From CAHJXF01 sp038225855 (GTDB lineage: Bacteria > Pseudomonadota > Gammaproteobacteria > Burkholderiales > Burkholderiaceae_D), in NCBI GenBank assembly GCA_038225855.1, contig JBBRQU010000019.1:1-64000 (forward strand): a DNA stretch of 64,000 nt, read 5' to 3'. The notes beneath the pieces are model-generated. The model made no database searches. It was not told the DNA's origin and saw only the letters and a list, made by a program, of their open reading frames with translations. The translations under genes and the position numbers were made by a program. This document shows, in pieces, positions 36,094 through 44,663 of the stretch (positions are counted from its first letter, which is position 1; each line of letters begins with the position of its first letter).

Positions 36094-37272
36094 ATGAAAG
36101 GCATTACGAGACGTGAAGTACTGAAATCGGCAGTGGCGGTATCGGTGGCAGGCCCCTCGGTGTTGATGCAGCCGGCGGTGGCGCAGGAAGTCGTCAAGCT
36201 GGGAATCCTGCACTCGCTCACGGGCACGATCGCCATCGCCGAAGCATCGATCGTCGATGCCGAGAAACTGGCCATCGAGGAGATCAATGCCGCCGGCGGG
36301 GTGCTCGGCAAGAAGATCGAGCCGGTCATCGAAGACGGCGCGAGCGACTGGCCGACGTTCGCCGAGAAGACCAAGAAACTGCTCCAGCGCGATAAGGTGG
36401 CTGCGATCATCGGTTGCTACACATCTGCTTCGCGCAAGGCCGTGCTTCCGGCCCTCAATCAATTTCACGGGCTGCTCTACTACCCGACGTATTACGAAGG
36501 TCAGGAGATCGACAAGTCGGTGATCTACACGTCGCAGGAGGCGACGCAGTCGGTCATCGCCGCAATCGAATGGATGGCCAAGCAACAAGGCAAGACCTTC
36601 TTCCTGGTAGGCTCGGACTACATCTATCCGCGCACCTGCAACAAGATCGCCAAGCCAACCATCGCGCGCGTCGGTGGCTCGGTACTCGGCGAGGAATATG
36701 CACCGCTGGGCCACACCGAGTTCTCGTCGATCATCAACAAGATCAAGTCCGCCAAGCCCGACTGGATTTATTCGACCGTCGTGGGCGGCAGCAATGTCGC
36801 CTTCTACAAGCAACTGAAGGCGGCCGGGCTCGATGGCGCGAAACAGAAGCTGCTCTCGACTGTTGTTTCCGAAAACGAGATCGATGGAATCGGGAAGGAA
36901 AACGCCGTCGGCTACTACGCCTGCATGGGCTATTTCCAGAGCCTGAAGAATCCGCAGAACGAAAAGTTCGTGAAGGCGATCAAGGCCAAGTACGGCCCGG
37001 ATCGGGTCGTCGGTGATCCGATGGAGTGCGCCTACAACGCGGTCTATCTGTGGAAGATGGCCGCGGAGAAAGCCAAGTCCTTCGACGTCGACAAGGTGAT
37101 CGCGGCCTCCTCGGGCCTCACCTTCGATGCCCCGGAAGGTCAGATTCGCATCCATGCAACCAACCATCACGTCGCCAAGAAGGTGAGAGTGGGACAGGCG
37201 CGTGCCGACGGTCAGTTCGACATCGTTTACGAGTCCGGGATGATCGAGCCGAACCCGTTCCCGAAGCTCTGA
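36094..37272 (+). CDS. urtA: Urea/short-chain amide ABC transporter binding protein
   Basis: A 392-residue periplasmic solute-binding protein. The Tat-like signal MKGITRREVLKSAVAV precedes cleavage near PAVAQE. UrtA/FmdD-type blocks: LGILHSLTGTIAIAEASIVD, IGCYTSASRKAVLP, LVGSDYIYPRTCNKI, FDAPEGQIRIHATNHHVAKK. It captures urea or small amides; formamide is favoured because formamidase is in the same operon and no urease gene is seen. In Methylophilus the equivalent genes are called fmdDEF. Shine-Dalgarno GAGGAG precedes ATG 36094. Expression is probably gated by the leader terminator. Confidence 0.92.
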   Translation: MKGITRREVLKSAVAVSVAGPSVLMQPAVAQEVVKLGILHSLTGTIAIAEASIVDAEKLAIEEINAAGGVLGKKIEPVIEDGASDWPTFAEKTKKLLQRDKVAAIIGCYTSASRKAVLPALNQFHGLLYYPTYYEGQEIDKSVIYTSQEATQSVIAAIEWMAKQQGKTFFLVGSDYIYPRTCNKIAKPTIARVGGSVLGEEYAPLGHTEFSSIINKIKSAKPDWIYSTVVGGSNVAFYKQLKAAGLDGAKQKLLSTVVSENEIDGIGKENAVGYYACMGYFQSLKNPQNEKFVKAIKAKYGPDRVVGDPMECAYNAVYLWKMAAEKAKSFDVDKVIAASSGLTFDAPEGQIRIHATNHHVAKKVRVGQARADGQFDIVYESGMIEPNPFPKL

Positions 37273-37349
37273 TGATGTGAGTCCGGGCATTGCGAGGCCG
37301 GCAATCCGGCCTCGCAATGCCGCCCCCGAAGTTGCAGCGGACATTGCCG

Positions 37350-38252
37350 ATGTCGATCGATATCTTCGCCATGCAGGTCTTCAACGGCCTGAGTCTGTTC
37401 ACCATCCTGTTGCTGATGGCGCTTGGACTCGCGATCGTGTTCGGATTGATGGGCGTCATCAACATGGCGCATGGCGAGGTGATGGCGCTGGGCGCCTACG
37501 CGACCTATCTCACGGCGCATTTCTTTGAGCGCCATCTGCCGTCGCTGATGACTTGGTACCTCTTTGCCGGGATCGTGGTCGCGTTCCTCGTCACCTTCGC
37601 GTTCGGGTACGTGCTCGAGCGCGGCTTCATACGATTTTTCTACAACCGCCCGCTCGATACCTTGCTCGCGACCTGGGGCCTGAGCCTGATCCTGCAGCAG
37701 ACCTATCGCTCGGTCTTCGGTGCGCAGGAGGTGTCGGTGCCGCTCACGTCCTGGCTTACCGGCGCGTGGGAGCCCACTACGGGCATCCAGTTGCCGTTGA
37801 ATCGCCTCTTCATCCTCGGCCTCACGCTCGCGGTCGCGTTCGGCGTTTATCTCATCCTGTTCAAGACGCGCGCCGGACTGCGCGCGCGTGCCGTGACGCA
37901 GAACCGCGCCATGAGTTCGGCTGTCGGCATCGACACCAATCGAGTCGATGCGCTTACTTTCGCACTCGGCTCCGGGCTCGCGGGCATTGCGGGCGCGGTC
38001 TTCACGATGATCGGCTCGATCAACCCCGGCTCGGGTCAGCTCTACATCGTCGATTCGTTCATCGTCGTCGTGTTCGGCGGCGTGGCGAGCCTGCTCGGCA
38101 CCGGCGTCTCGGCCTTCGCGATCGCGCAGTCGCAAACGACGCTCGAGTACCTGATGAGTGGCTCGATGGCGAAGGTCTCTATCCTGTTGATCGTGATCGT
38201 CGTGCTGTATCTGCGACCGAACGGACTGTTCTCTTCAAAGGTGCGGACCTAG
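37350..38252 (+). CDS. urtB: Urea/amide ABC transporter permease UrtB-type
   Basis: A 300-residue inner-membrane permease of the branched-chain amino acid/urea class (LivH-like) with about eight membrane segments. Starts MSIDIFAMQVFNGLSLFTIL at ATG 37350; a longer frame lacks support. Family blocks: GLAIVFGLMGVINMAHGEVM and TNRVDALTFALGSGLAGIAG. It pairs with UrtC to form the channel. The urtC start follows the stop by 1 bp. Confidence 0.92.
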   Translation: MSIDIFAMQVFNGLSLFTILLLMALGLAIVFGLMGVINMAHGEVMALGAYATYLTAHFFERHLPSLMTWYLFAGIVVAFLVTFAFGYVLERGFIRFFYNRPLDTLLATWGLSLILQQTYRSVFGAQEVSVPLTSWLTGAWEPTTGIQLPLNRLFILGLTLAVAFGVYLILFKTRAGLRARAVTQNRAMSSAVGIDTNRVDALTFALGSGLAGIAGAVFTMIGSINPGSGQLYIVDSFIVVVFGGVASLLGTGVSAFAIAQSQTTLEYLMSGSMAKVSILLIVIVVLYLRPNGLFSSKVRT

Positions 38253-38253
38253 C

Positions 38254-39369
38254 ATGAAGCCATCGATCGACCTGGCTCCCTTGCCCTCTGCTCAGATTGC
38301 TCGGCCCCCTGATGCAAGCTCGGAGATGAACCGTGCGCATGCGTTCGTCGCCGCGCACGCCGAGCGCATCGCCCACATCGGGGTCGCGGTCTTGTTGCTG
38401 CTCGTTCTGCCTCTTACGCTCGAGCCGTTCTGGATCGGCGCGGTCGGCAAATATCTTGCATTCGCTTTCGTGGCCGTCGGCATCGTGCTCGCATGGGGCT
38501 ATTGCGGCATCTTGAGCCTCGGCCAGGGCATCTTCTTCGGACTCGGCGGCTATGCGATGGCGATGTTTCTCAAGATCGAGGCATCAGCGCCCGAGCTGCC
38601 CGACTTCATGGTATGGAGCAGCGTCGAGAAGCTTCCCGCCTGGTGGGAACCGTTCCACAGTTTTACATTCGCCATCGCAGCCATCCTCGTGGTGCCGGTG
38701 ATCGTCGCGTTTCCCTTTTCGTACGCGATATTCCGCAAGCGCGTCAGCGGCGTCTATTTCGCGATCGTCACGCTCTCGTTGGCGCTCGCGCTCACCGTCA
38801 TGATCATCGGTCAGCAGGGTGAGACGGGTGGCGCCAACGGCATTACCGACTTCAAGACGCTGCTCGGCTTCGACATCATCGGCGACGGCGGCAAGCGCGT
38901 CCTCTATTTCATCGAGGTCGGCCTGTTGTTGTTTGTGATGACCGCTGCCGCATGGCTGCTCCACACGCGCTTCGGCAAATTGATGATCGCGGTGCGCGAC
39001 CGCGAGGATCGCGTGCGCTTCTCCGGCTATGACACGCCGATGATCAAAGCCTTCGTCTTCACCGTCGCGGCGATTCTGTCGTCGGTGGGCGGGGCGCTGT
39101 TCACATTGCAGGTCGGCCTGATCACACCGAGCCTGATCGGCGTGGTCGCGTCGATCGAAATGGTGATCTACGCGGCGATCGGTGGGCGTTTGTCCGTGCC
39201 GGGCGCCGTCATCGGCGCGCTCCTCGTCGGCTTCATGAAGTCGTTTCTTTCCGAGCAGTTTCCGGAGATCTGGCTGTTCTTTCTCGGGGGCATGTTCATT
39301 TTCGTCGTGGCCTTCATGCCCAATGGTCTGGCCGGTGCAACGAGACGCCTCCTCAAGCTCACGAACTGA
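38254..39369 (+). CDS. urtC: Urea/amide ABC transporter permease UrtC-type
   Basis: A 371-residue LivM-like permease with about ten membrane segments after a 40-residue cytoplasmic N-terminus. Blocks: AWGYCGILSLGQGIFFGLGG, SGVYFAIVTLSLALALT, and AVRDREDRVRFSGYD, the cytoplasmic loop that contacts the ATPases. It ends VAFMPNGLAGATRRLLKLT. It lies tightly between urtB and urtD. Confidence 0.92.
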   Translation: MKPSIDLAPLPSAQIARPPDASSEMNRAHAFVAAHAERIAHIGVAVLLLLVLPLTLEPFWIGAVGKYLAFAFVAVGIVLAWGYCGILSLGQGIFFGLGGYAMAMFLKIEASAPELPDFMVWSSVEKLPAWWEPFHSFTFAIAAILVVPVIVAFPFSYAIFRKRVSGVYFAIVTLSLALALTVMIIGQQGETGGANGITDFKTLLGFDIIGDGGKRVLYFIEVGLLLFVMTAAAWLLHTRFGKLMIAVRDREDRVRFSGYDTPMIKAFVFTVAAILSSVGGALFTLQVGLITPSLIGVVASIEMVIYAAIGGRLSVPGAVIGALLVGFMKSFLSEQFPEIWLFFLGGMFIFVVAFMPNGLAGATRRLLKLTN

Positions 39370-39383
39370 GTGCCGGAGTCCTG

Positions 39384-40181
39384 ATGAATGCGGCAGCACT
39401 CGATATCTCCATGAACGCTACGCAGGTAGTCGAACGCACAGCGGCCGCCGACAAGATTCTCGCGATCGAGAATCTGACGGTGTCGTTCGACGGTTTCAAG
39501 GCGGTCGATAATCTTTCGATGGCGATCGATGAGCGCGAGTTGCGCGTGATCATCGGCCCCAACGGCGCGGGCAAGACCACCCTGCTCGACATGATCTGCG
39601 GCAAGACGCGGCCGACCTCGGGCAGCATCCGTTTTCGCGGCGTCGAGCTGACGAAGATGTCCGAGTACAGGATCGTGCGCAGCGGCGTCGGCCGCAAATT
39701 CCAGAATCCATCGATCTACGAAGACCTGACGGTCGATGAAAACCTCGAGATATCGATTCCTCAGGTTCACGGCGTGTGGGCCTCGATCCTGTTCAAACGC
39801 ACGCCGCTCGTGAAGGAGCGCATCGGCGGTGTCGCCGAGCAGATCATGCTCGCCGACCAGTTGCGCACCAAGTCCGCCAAGCTGTCGCACGGGCAGAAGC
39901 AGTGGCTTGAGATCGGCATGTTGCTAATGCAGGATCCGCCGCTGATGCTGCTCGACGAGCCGGTCGCCGGCATGAGCGCTCGCGAGCGCGAAGCAACTGC
40001 CGAATTGCTGCAGAAGATCGCACACGGCCGTGCGCTCGTCGTGATCGAGCACGACATGGGGTTTGTGCGCAGCATCGCGCATCGCGTGACGGTGCTGCAC
40101 CAGGGCAAGGTGCTCGCCGAGGGGTCGATGGACGCGGTGCAGGCCGATTCGCGCGTGATCGACGTCTATCTCGGACATTGA
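39384..40181 (+). CDS. urtD: Urea/amide ABC transporter ATPase UrtD-type
   Basis: A 265-residue ATPase. Walker A GPNGAGKTTLLDMI, a Q-loop RKFQNPSIYEDLTV, a somewhat relaxed signature LSHGQKQWLEIGML in place of LSGGQ, Walker B LMLLDEPVAGM and switch His in VVIEHDMGFVRS. The HGQ signature is the usual form for UrtD. Stop and next start are separated by 1 bp. Confidence 0.93.
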   Translation: MNAAALDISMNATQVVERTAAADKILAIENLTVSFDGFKAVDNLSMAIDERELRVIIGPNGAGKTTLLDMICGKTRPTSGSIRFRGVELTKMSEYRIVRSGVGRKFQNPSIYEDLTVDENLEISIPQVHGVWASILFKRTPLVKERIGGVAEQIMLADQLRTKSAKLSHGQKQWLEIGMLLMQDPPLMLLDEPVAGMSAREREATAELLQKIAHGRALVVIEHDMGFVRSIAHRVTVLHQGKVLAEGSMDAVQADSRVIDVYLGH

Positions 40182-40182
40182 G

Positions 40183-40959
40183 ATGGACAGCCCGCTGACC
40201 GCCTCGTTGCCCGAAGTTCCACATGCGGCTGTCCCGCGCGGCCGGTACGTTGCTGCCGACCAGCAGGCGTTGCTCCAGGTACGCGACCTCGATGTGCGCT
40301 ATGGCGAAAGCCGCGTCATTCGCGACGTGAGCTTCTCGGTCGGCAAGGGCGAGACGCTGGCGATCATGGGCCGCAACGGTATGGGCAAGACGACTCTGCT
40401 GAAAGCGTTGATCGGCATGCTGCCGCTACGCGCTGGTTCGATCGAGCTCGATGGAACCGAGCTTGCCGGCATGCCCAGCCATCGCCGTGTCGTCGCGGGC
40501 TTCGGCTACGTTCCCCAGGGGCGCATGATTTTCTCGCACCTGACGGTGGAAGAAAACATCTTCACCGGCATGGAGAAGATCAGGGAGCGCGTGGTTCCAG
40601 ACTGGATCTACCGGACCTTTCCCGTGCTGCGCGAGATGCGCGAGCGCAAGGGTGGCAATCTTTCCGGCGGCCAGCAACAGCAACTCGCGATCGCGCGGGC
40701 ACTGGTCGGCAACCCGAAGCTGTTGATCCTCGACGAGCCGACCGAAGGCATACAGCCATCGATTATCAAGGACATCGCACGCACCCTCAACACGCTCAAG
40801 GCCGAGCGCGATTTTTCGCTACTGGTTTCGGAACAGGTGTTGTCCTTCGCGATGGACGTCGCCGATCGGTTCCTGATCATCGAGCGCGGCGAGTTCGTGC
40901 ACGAGGCCTATCGCGCCGACGCCGAGACGGCGCGTATCCAGGCGTTCCTGACGATATAG
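40183..40959 (+). CDS. urtE: Urea/amide ABC transporter ATPase UrtE-type
   Basis: A 258-residue ATPase with a 25-residue N-terminal extension before the core (LLQVRDLDVRYGESRVIRD). Walker A GRNGMGKTTLLKAL, LSGGQQQQLAIARAL signature, Walker B LLILDEPTEGIQPS and SEQVLSFA in place of the switch His. It pairs with UrtD to power uptake. The metallophosphoesterase-like gene starts 16 bp later. Confidence 0.93.
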   Translation: MDSPLTASLPEVPHAAVPRGRYVAADQQALLQVRDLDVRYGESRVIRDVSFSVGKGETLAIMGRNGMGKTTLLKALIGMLPLRAGSIELDGTELAGMPSHRRVVAGFGYVPQGRMIFSHLTVEENIFTGMEKIRERVVPDWIYRTFPVLREMRERKGGNLSGGQQQQLAIARALVGNPKLLILDEPTEGIQPSIIKDIARTLNTLKAERDFSLLVSEQVLSFAMDVADRFLIIERGEFVHEAYRADAETARIQAFLTI

Positions 40960-40974
40960 CGACCAGCACACGCC

Positions 40975-42009
40975 ATGAGCACACAAGCCGGTCGCAGTTG
41001 CCCGCTTCACTATCGTTATCGGCCCCAAGTCTTCGCCGGGCCGGCATCGCTTGGTGTCGAGACGCTGTACGTCGTCGGCGGCATCTACGGCAACGTGGTT
41101 GCCTTGCGTCGCGTGCTCCAGATGAAGCGCGAAGAAGAGCGGCGCACCGGCGGCCGGGTCGACCTGTTCTTCAACGGCGACTTCAACTGGTTCGACTGCG
41201 ACGCCGAGAGCTTCGTGGAAATCAACGAGGCTGTCCTCGAGCACCATGCATTGCGCGGCAACGTCGAAACCGAACTGGCCGGGGCTGGCGATGAAAATGG
41301 GTGCGGATGCAACTATCCGGACTACGTCGATGCGGCGGTGGTCGATCGGTCCAACGCGATCATGCAGCGCTTGCAGAACGTGGCGGCCGCATTCCCGGAC
41401 CTGTGCGCACGCGTGGCCGCGCTGCCGATGTTCTGCAGCGTCGAGATCGGCGGCCAGAAGATCGGCATCGCGCATGGCGACGCTGAGTCGCTCGCCGGCT
41501 GGGGCTTCGCATACGAGTCGATGCCGGCGCTCGCGGATGAACCGGTCGCGTCTTCGCAATATCGCAGTTCCCACGAAACGACCGCCCGCATCTTTCGCGA
41601 GGCCCGGGTCGCCGCTTTCGCATCGACGCATAGCGGCTTGCCTTTCCTGCAGGACTTCGAAGTTGACGGTCGACGCCGTCTCGTGATCAACAACGGCGCG
41701 GCCGGCTTGCCGAACTTCGAGGGTTTGAGGTTCGGCGTGCTCACGCGCATCTCGTCACGCGCGGAAATGCCGACCGAAAGTTTGTACGGCACGACGCTAG
41801 AGAGCCTGCGATTCGACGCACTTGCAATCCATTACGACGCCGCCGCGTGGCTGAAGCGCTTCCTCGACCAATGGCCTGCGGGATCGCCCGCTCACGAGGG
41901 CTATTTCTCGCGTATCACACGAGGTCCTGATTTCAGCATCGAGCTAGCCGTTCGGCTCGCACCTGGTCACCGCGGCATAAGCAACAGAGCCGCAGCTATC
42001 ACGCCCTGA
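40975..42009 (+). CDS. Metallophosphoesterase-fold protein with altered metal site
   Basis: A 344-residue protein with the order of calcineurin-like (YfcE-type) phosphoesterase motifs, but the first is degenerate. Expected GDIHGN-like motif I reads GGIYGN (residues 35-40), losing both metal-ligand residues. Motif II NGD (67-69), motif III RGNVE (94-98), motif IV AHGD (166-169) and the VINNGAAGLPN tail (237-247) remain, while the GHTH motif reads STHS (217-220). It may bind a single metal or act as a non-catalytic partner. Position between the transporter and formamidase suggests a role in the amide pathway, but none is known to me. Shine-Dalgarno is weak. Confidence 0.75.
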   Translation: MSTQAGRSCPLHYRYRPQVFAGPASLGVETLYVVGGIYGNVVALRRVLQMKREEERRTGGRVDLFFNGDFNWFDCDAESFVEINEAVLEHHALRGNVETELAGAGDENGCGCNYPDYVDAAVVDRSNAIMQRLQNVAAAFPDLCARVAALPMFCSVEIGGQKIGIAHGDAESLAGWGFAYESMPALADEPVASSQYRSSHETTARIFREARVAAFASTHSGLPFLQDFEVDGRRRLVINNGAAGLPNFEGLRFGVLTRISSRAEMPTESLYGTTLESLRFDALAIHYDAAAWLKRFLDQWPAGSPAHEGYFSRITRGPDFSIELAVRLAPGHRGISNRAAAITP

Positions 42010-42053
42010 TCTTCATCCGCAGCCACAAGCTTGTTCACCCACGAGGAGCCGAT

Positions 42054-43283
42054 ATGCCGCAAACCATCATCGCCATCGACCGCAGTAAGCCTGCGTCGAA
42101 CCAGCCCGAACCGGTCATCGTGAATCGCTGGCACCCTGACACGCCGATGTATGCGTCGGTCAAGCCGGGCAGCGAGTTCCGCATCGAATGCTTCCCCTGG
42201 GACGGAGGGCAGATCGGCAACAACGACAGCGCCAACGACATCCGCGATTGCAACTTGCTGCCTTGCCACCACCTCTCGGGAGCGGTCGCGATCGAGGGCG
42301 CCGAACCTGGCGACATCCTGGTCGTCGACATCCTCGACATCGGCGCGTTCCGCGATCAGGAGTGGGGCTACACCGGCATCTTCCCGACCGACAACGGCGC
42401 GAGCTTCCTGACCGATGTGTTCCCGATTCCGCGCAAGGCGATATGGGATTTCCACGGCATCTACGCGACCTCGCGTCACGTGCCGAACGTGCGTTTTGCC
42501 GGTATCACCCACCCCGGCATCGTCGGCTGCCTGCCGTCGGCCGAGCTGCTCAAGAAGTGGAACGATCGCGAGCGTGCGTTGATCGCGACCAACCCCAATC
42601 GCGTGCCGCCGCTGGCGCTGCCGCCCGATCCTTCGGGCGTGATGCTGGGCAGCCTCAAGGGCGACAAGCTGAAGGCCGCCGCGGCCGAAGCGGCGCGCAC
42701 GATTCCGCCGCGCGAGCACGGCGGCAACTGCGACATCAAGAATCTGTCGCGCGGCAGTCGCATGTATCTGCCGGTGTACGTGAAGGGCGGCGGACTCGTG
42801 ACCGGCGACTTCCACTTCTCGCAGGGCGATGGCGAAATCACGTTCTGCGGCGCGATCGAGATGGGCGGATGGATCGACCTTGGCGTCGATCTGATCAAGC
42901 GCGGCTGCGAGATGTACGGCATCACGCAGGCCATGTTTCAGCCCGGCCCGGTCGAGCCGAACTACTCCGAGTTCCTGGTCTTCGAAGGCATCTCGGTCGA
43001 AGACGACGGCACGCAGCGCTACAACGACGTGACCTTGGCCTACCGGCGCGCCTGCCTGCATGCGATCAACTATCTGAAGAACTTCGGGTACTCGGGCGAG
43101 CAGGTGTACACGATCCTGAGCACGGCGCCGGTCGAGGGACGGGTCAGCGGCGTGGTCGACATTCCCAATGCCTGCGTCTCGCTCTACATCCCGACGGCGA
43201 TCTTCGACTTCGACATTCGCCCGAATGCGAAGGGCCCGAAGCAGTATGTCACCCAGGGCAAGGATCTCGCGCGCGCGAGTTGA
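42054..43283 (+). CDS. fmdA: Formamidase
   Basis: A 409-residue acetamidase/formamidase-family enzyme that hydrolyses formamide to formate and ammonia in the cytoplasm. Starts MPQTIIAIDRSKPASNQPEP after Shine-Dalgarno GAGGAG. Blocks typical of FmdA: ECFPWDGGQIGNNDSANDI, GAVAIEGAEPGDILVVDILD, FAGITHPGIVGCLPS, GGNCDIKNLSRGSRMYLPVY and GDFHFSQGDGEITFCGAIEM. Length matches the family. Together with the upstream transporter it makes a nitrogen- and formate-yielding system. Confidence 0.95.
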   Translation: MPQTIIAIDRSKPASNQPEPVIVNRWHPDTPMYASVKPGSEFRIECFPWDGGQIGNNDSANDIRDCNLLPCHHLSGAVAIEGAEPGDILVVDILDIGAFRDQEWGYTGIFPTDNGASFLTDVFPIPRKAIWDFHGIYATSRHVPNVRFAGITHPGIVGCLPSAELLKKWNDRERALIATNPNRVPPLALPPDPSGVMLGSLKGDKLKAAAAEAARTIPPREHGGNCDIKNLSRGSRMYLPVYVKGGGLVTGDFHFSQGDGEITFCGAIEMGGWIDLGVDLIKRGCEMYGITQAMFQPGPVEPNYSEFLVFEGISVEDDGTQRYNDVTLAYRRACLHAINYLKNFGYSGEQVYTILSTAPVEGRVSGVVDIPNACVSLYIPTAIFDFDIRPNAKGPKQYVTQGKDLARAS

Positions 43284-43312
43284 ACATCACACACGACGAA
43301 CACGGAGCGTCC

Positions 43313-43621
43313 ATGCCGATCTACGATTATCTATGCCCGAGTTGCGGCCCGTTCGAAGAACGGCGACCGATGAGCGAATCGGACCTCTCCGCAACATGCG
43401 CCGGTTGCGATCGACAGGCCCCGCGCCTGCCGGCTGCGCCCAGCCTGAACCTGATGGCTAGCAACAACCGTATCGCCGAGACGCGCAACGAGAAGAGCGC
43501 GCATGAGCCGGACATCGTGCATCGAATGAAGCCGCAGGGCACCCATGCACACGGGAAACATCATCACGTGCATACGCATGCACCACGAGCATCGCCGCGC
43601 CCGTGGATGCTCGGCCACTGA
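43313..43621 (+). CDS. fmdB: FmdB-type zinc ribbon protein with His-rich tail
   Basis: A 102-residue protein. The N-terminal FmdB/CxxC zinc ribbon reads MPIYDYLCPSCGPFEERRPM with a second pair in CAGCDRQAPR. The C-terminal 35 residues are unusually histidine-rich (HAHGKHHHVHTH), which may bind metal. FmdB is linked to formamidase operons and has been suggested to affect expression or metal handling; its role is not established. It lies 29 bp after fmdA and ends the operon, converging with miaA. Confidence 0.88.
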   Translation: MPIYDYLCPSCGPFEERRPMSESDLSATCAGCDRQAPRLPAAPSLNLMASNNRIAETRNEKSAHEPDIVHRMKPQGTHAHGKHHHVHTHAPRASPRPWMLGH

Positions 43622-43652
43622 CGGTCGCACGTCGGAGGTCGTAGCGCCATCT

Positions 43653-44609
43653 TCATCGACCGCTGATCCGCGAGCCGGAGGCGAGCCCAATCATCACCAC
43701 CCGCTCGATCGCATCGTTCGCCAGACTGTCGATCACGATGCGATCGGGAGTCGATCGCAGCCACGTGAGCTGGCGCTTGGCGAGCTGGCGGGTCGCGGCG
43801 ATGGCGCGTTCGCGCATCGTGTCGCGGTCGATGCGGCCTTCGAGAAAATCCCACACCTGTCGATAGCCCACGCAGCGCATCGAGGGCATGCGCTCGTGAA
43901 GATCACCGCGTGCGTGCAGGCGCGCGACTTCATCGATCAGACCCGCGTTCAACATGGCGTCGAAGCGAGTCTCGATGCGGCGATGGAGCGCGCTGCGATC
44001 CGAAGGTTCGAGTGCGATAGCCACGAGGGACCGCGCATCGTGCCCGCATGACGCCGTGGCCTGCTGCATGCTGGACAGAGTCCGCCCCGAAGCGCGCCAC
44101 ACCTCGAGGGCGCGCGAGATGCGCTGCGAGTCCAGAGGCGCGAGTCGTGCCGCGGTTTTCGGATCGACCTCGGCGAGCCGACGATGCATCGCGGCCCAAC
44201 CGTCTGCCGCGGCTTCGCGCTCGATCTCGGTACGAATCGCGAGGTCGCTCGAAGGCATGTCATCGAGCCCTTCGCGCAGCGCCTTGAAGTACAGCATCGT
44301 GCCGCCGACGAGGACGGGGACGCGGCCTCGTGCGCGGATGTCCGCGATCGCCGCATCGGCATCGGTCACGAAGCGCGCGGCCGAATAACTTTCCGCGGGA
44401 TCGATCAGATCGATCAGGTGATGCGAAACGGCGGCGCGCTCCGCGTCGCCCGGCTTCGCGGTGCCGATGTCCATCCCGCGATAGACCAGCGCCGAATCGA
44501 CGCTGACGATCTCGATGGGCAGATGCCGCGCCAGCGCCATCGCGGCGGCCGACTTGCCCGACGCGGTCGGACCCATCAGGCACAGCAGCGGCGCGTGCGC
44601 CGCAGTCAT
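43653..44609 (-). CDS. miaA: tRNA dimethylallyltransferase
   Basis: MiaA adds dimethylallyl to A37 of tRNAs reading UNN codons. The 318 residues have P-loop GPTASGKSAAAMALA, VSVDSALVYRGMDIGTAKP, LIDLIDPAESYSAARFV, VGGTMLYFKALREGL and RAIAATRQLAKRQLTWLRS, all canonical. It follows mutL by 54 bp in the same direction, a common arrangement in proteobacteria. Confidence 0.97.
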   Translation of the reverse strand: MTAAHAPLLCLMGPTASGKSAAAMALARHLPIEIVSVDSALVYRGMDIGTAKPGDAERAAVSHHLIDLIDPAESYSAARFVTDADAAIADIRARGRVPVLVGGTMLYFKALREGLDDMPSSDLAIRTEIEREAAADGWAAMHRRLAEVDPKTAARLAPLDSQRISRALEVWRASGRTLSSMQQATASCGHDARSLVAIALEPSDRSALHRRIETRFDAMLNAGLIDEVARLHARGDLHERMPSMRCVGYRQVWDFLEGRIDRDTMRERAIAATRQLAKRQLTWLRSTPDRIVIDSLANDAIERVVMIGLASGSRISGR

Positions 44610-44663
44610 GCCGCATTCATCGCCGTTGTCATCGCCGCTGTCATCGGGCGATCGTGTCCGGAC

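Noticed and set aside
42188..43621. A 477-codon frame spanning fmdA and fmdB
   Set aside because: Its first part is out of frame with formamidase; only the last 102 codons from ATG 43313 (FmdB) are real.
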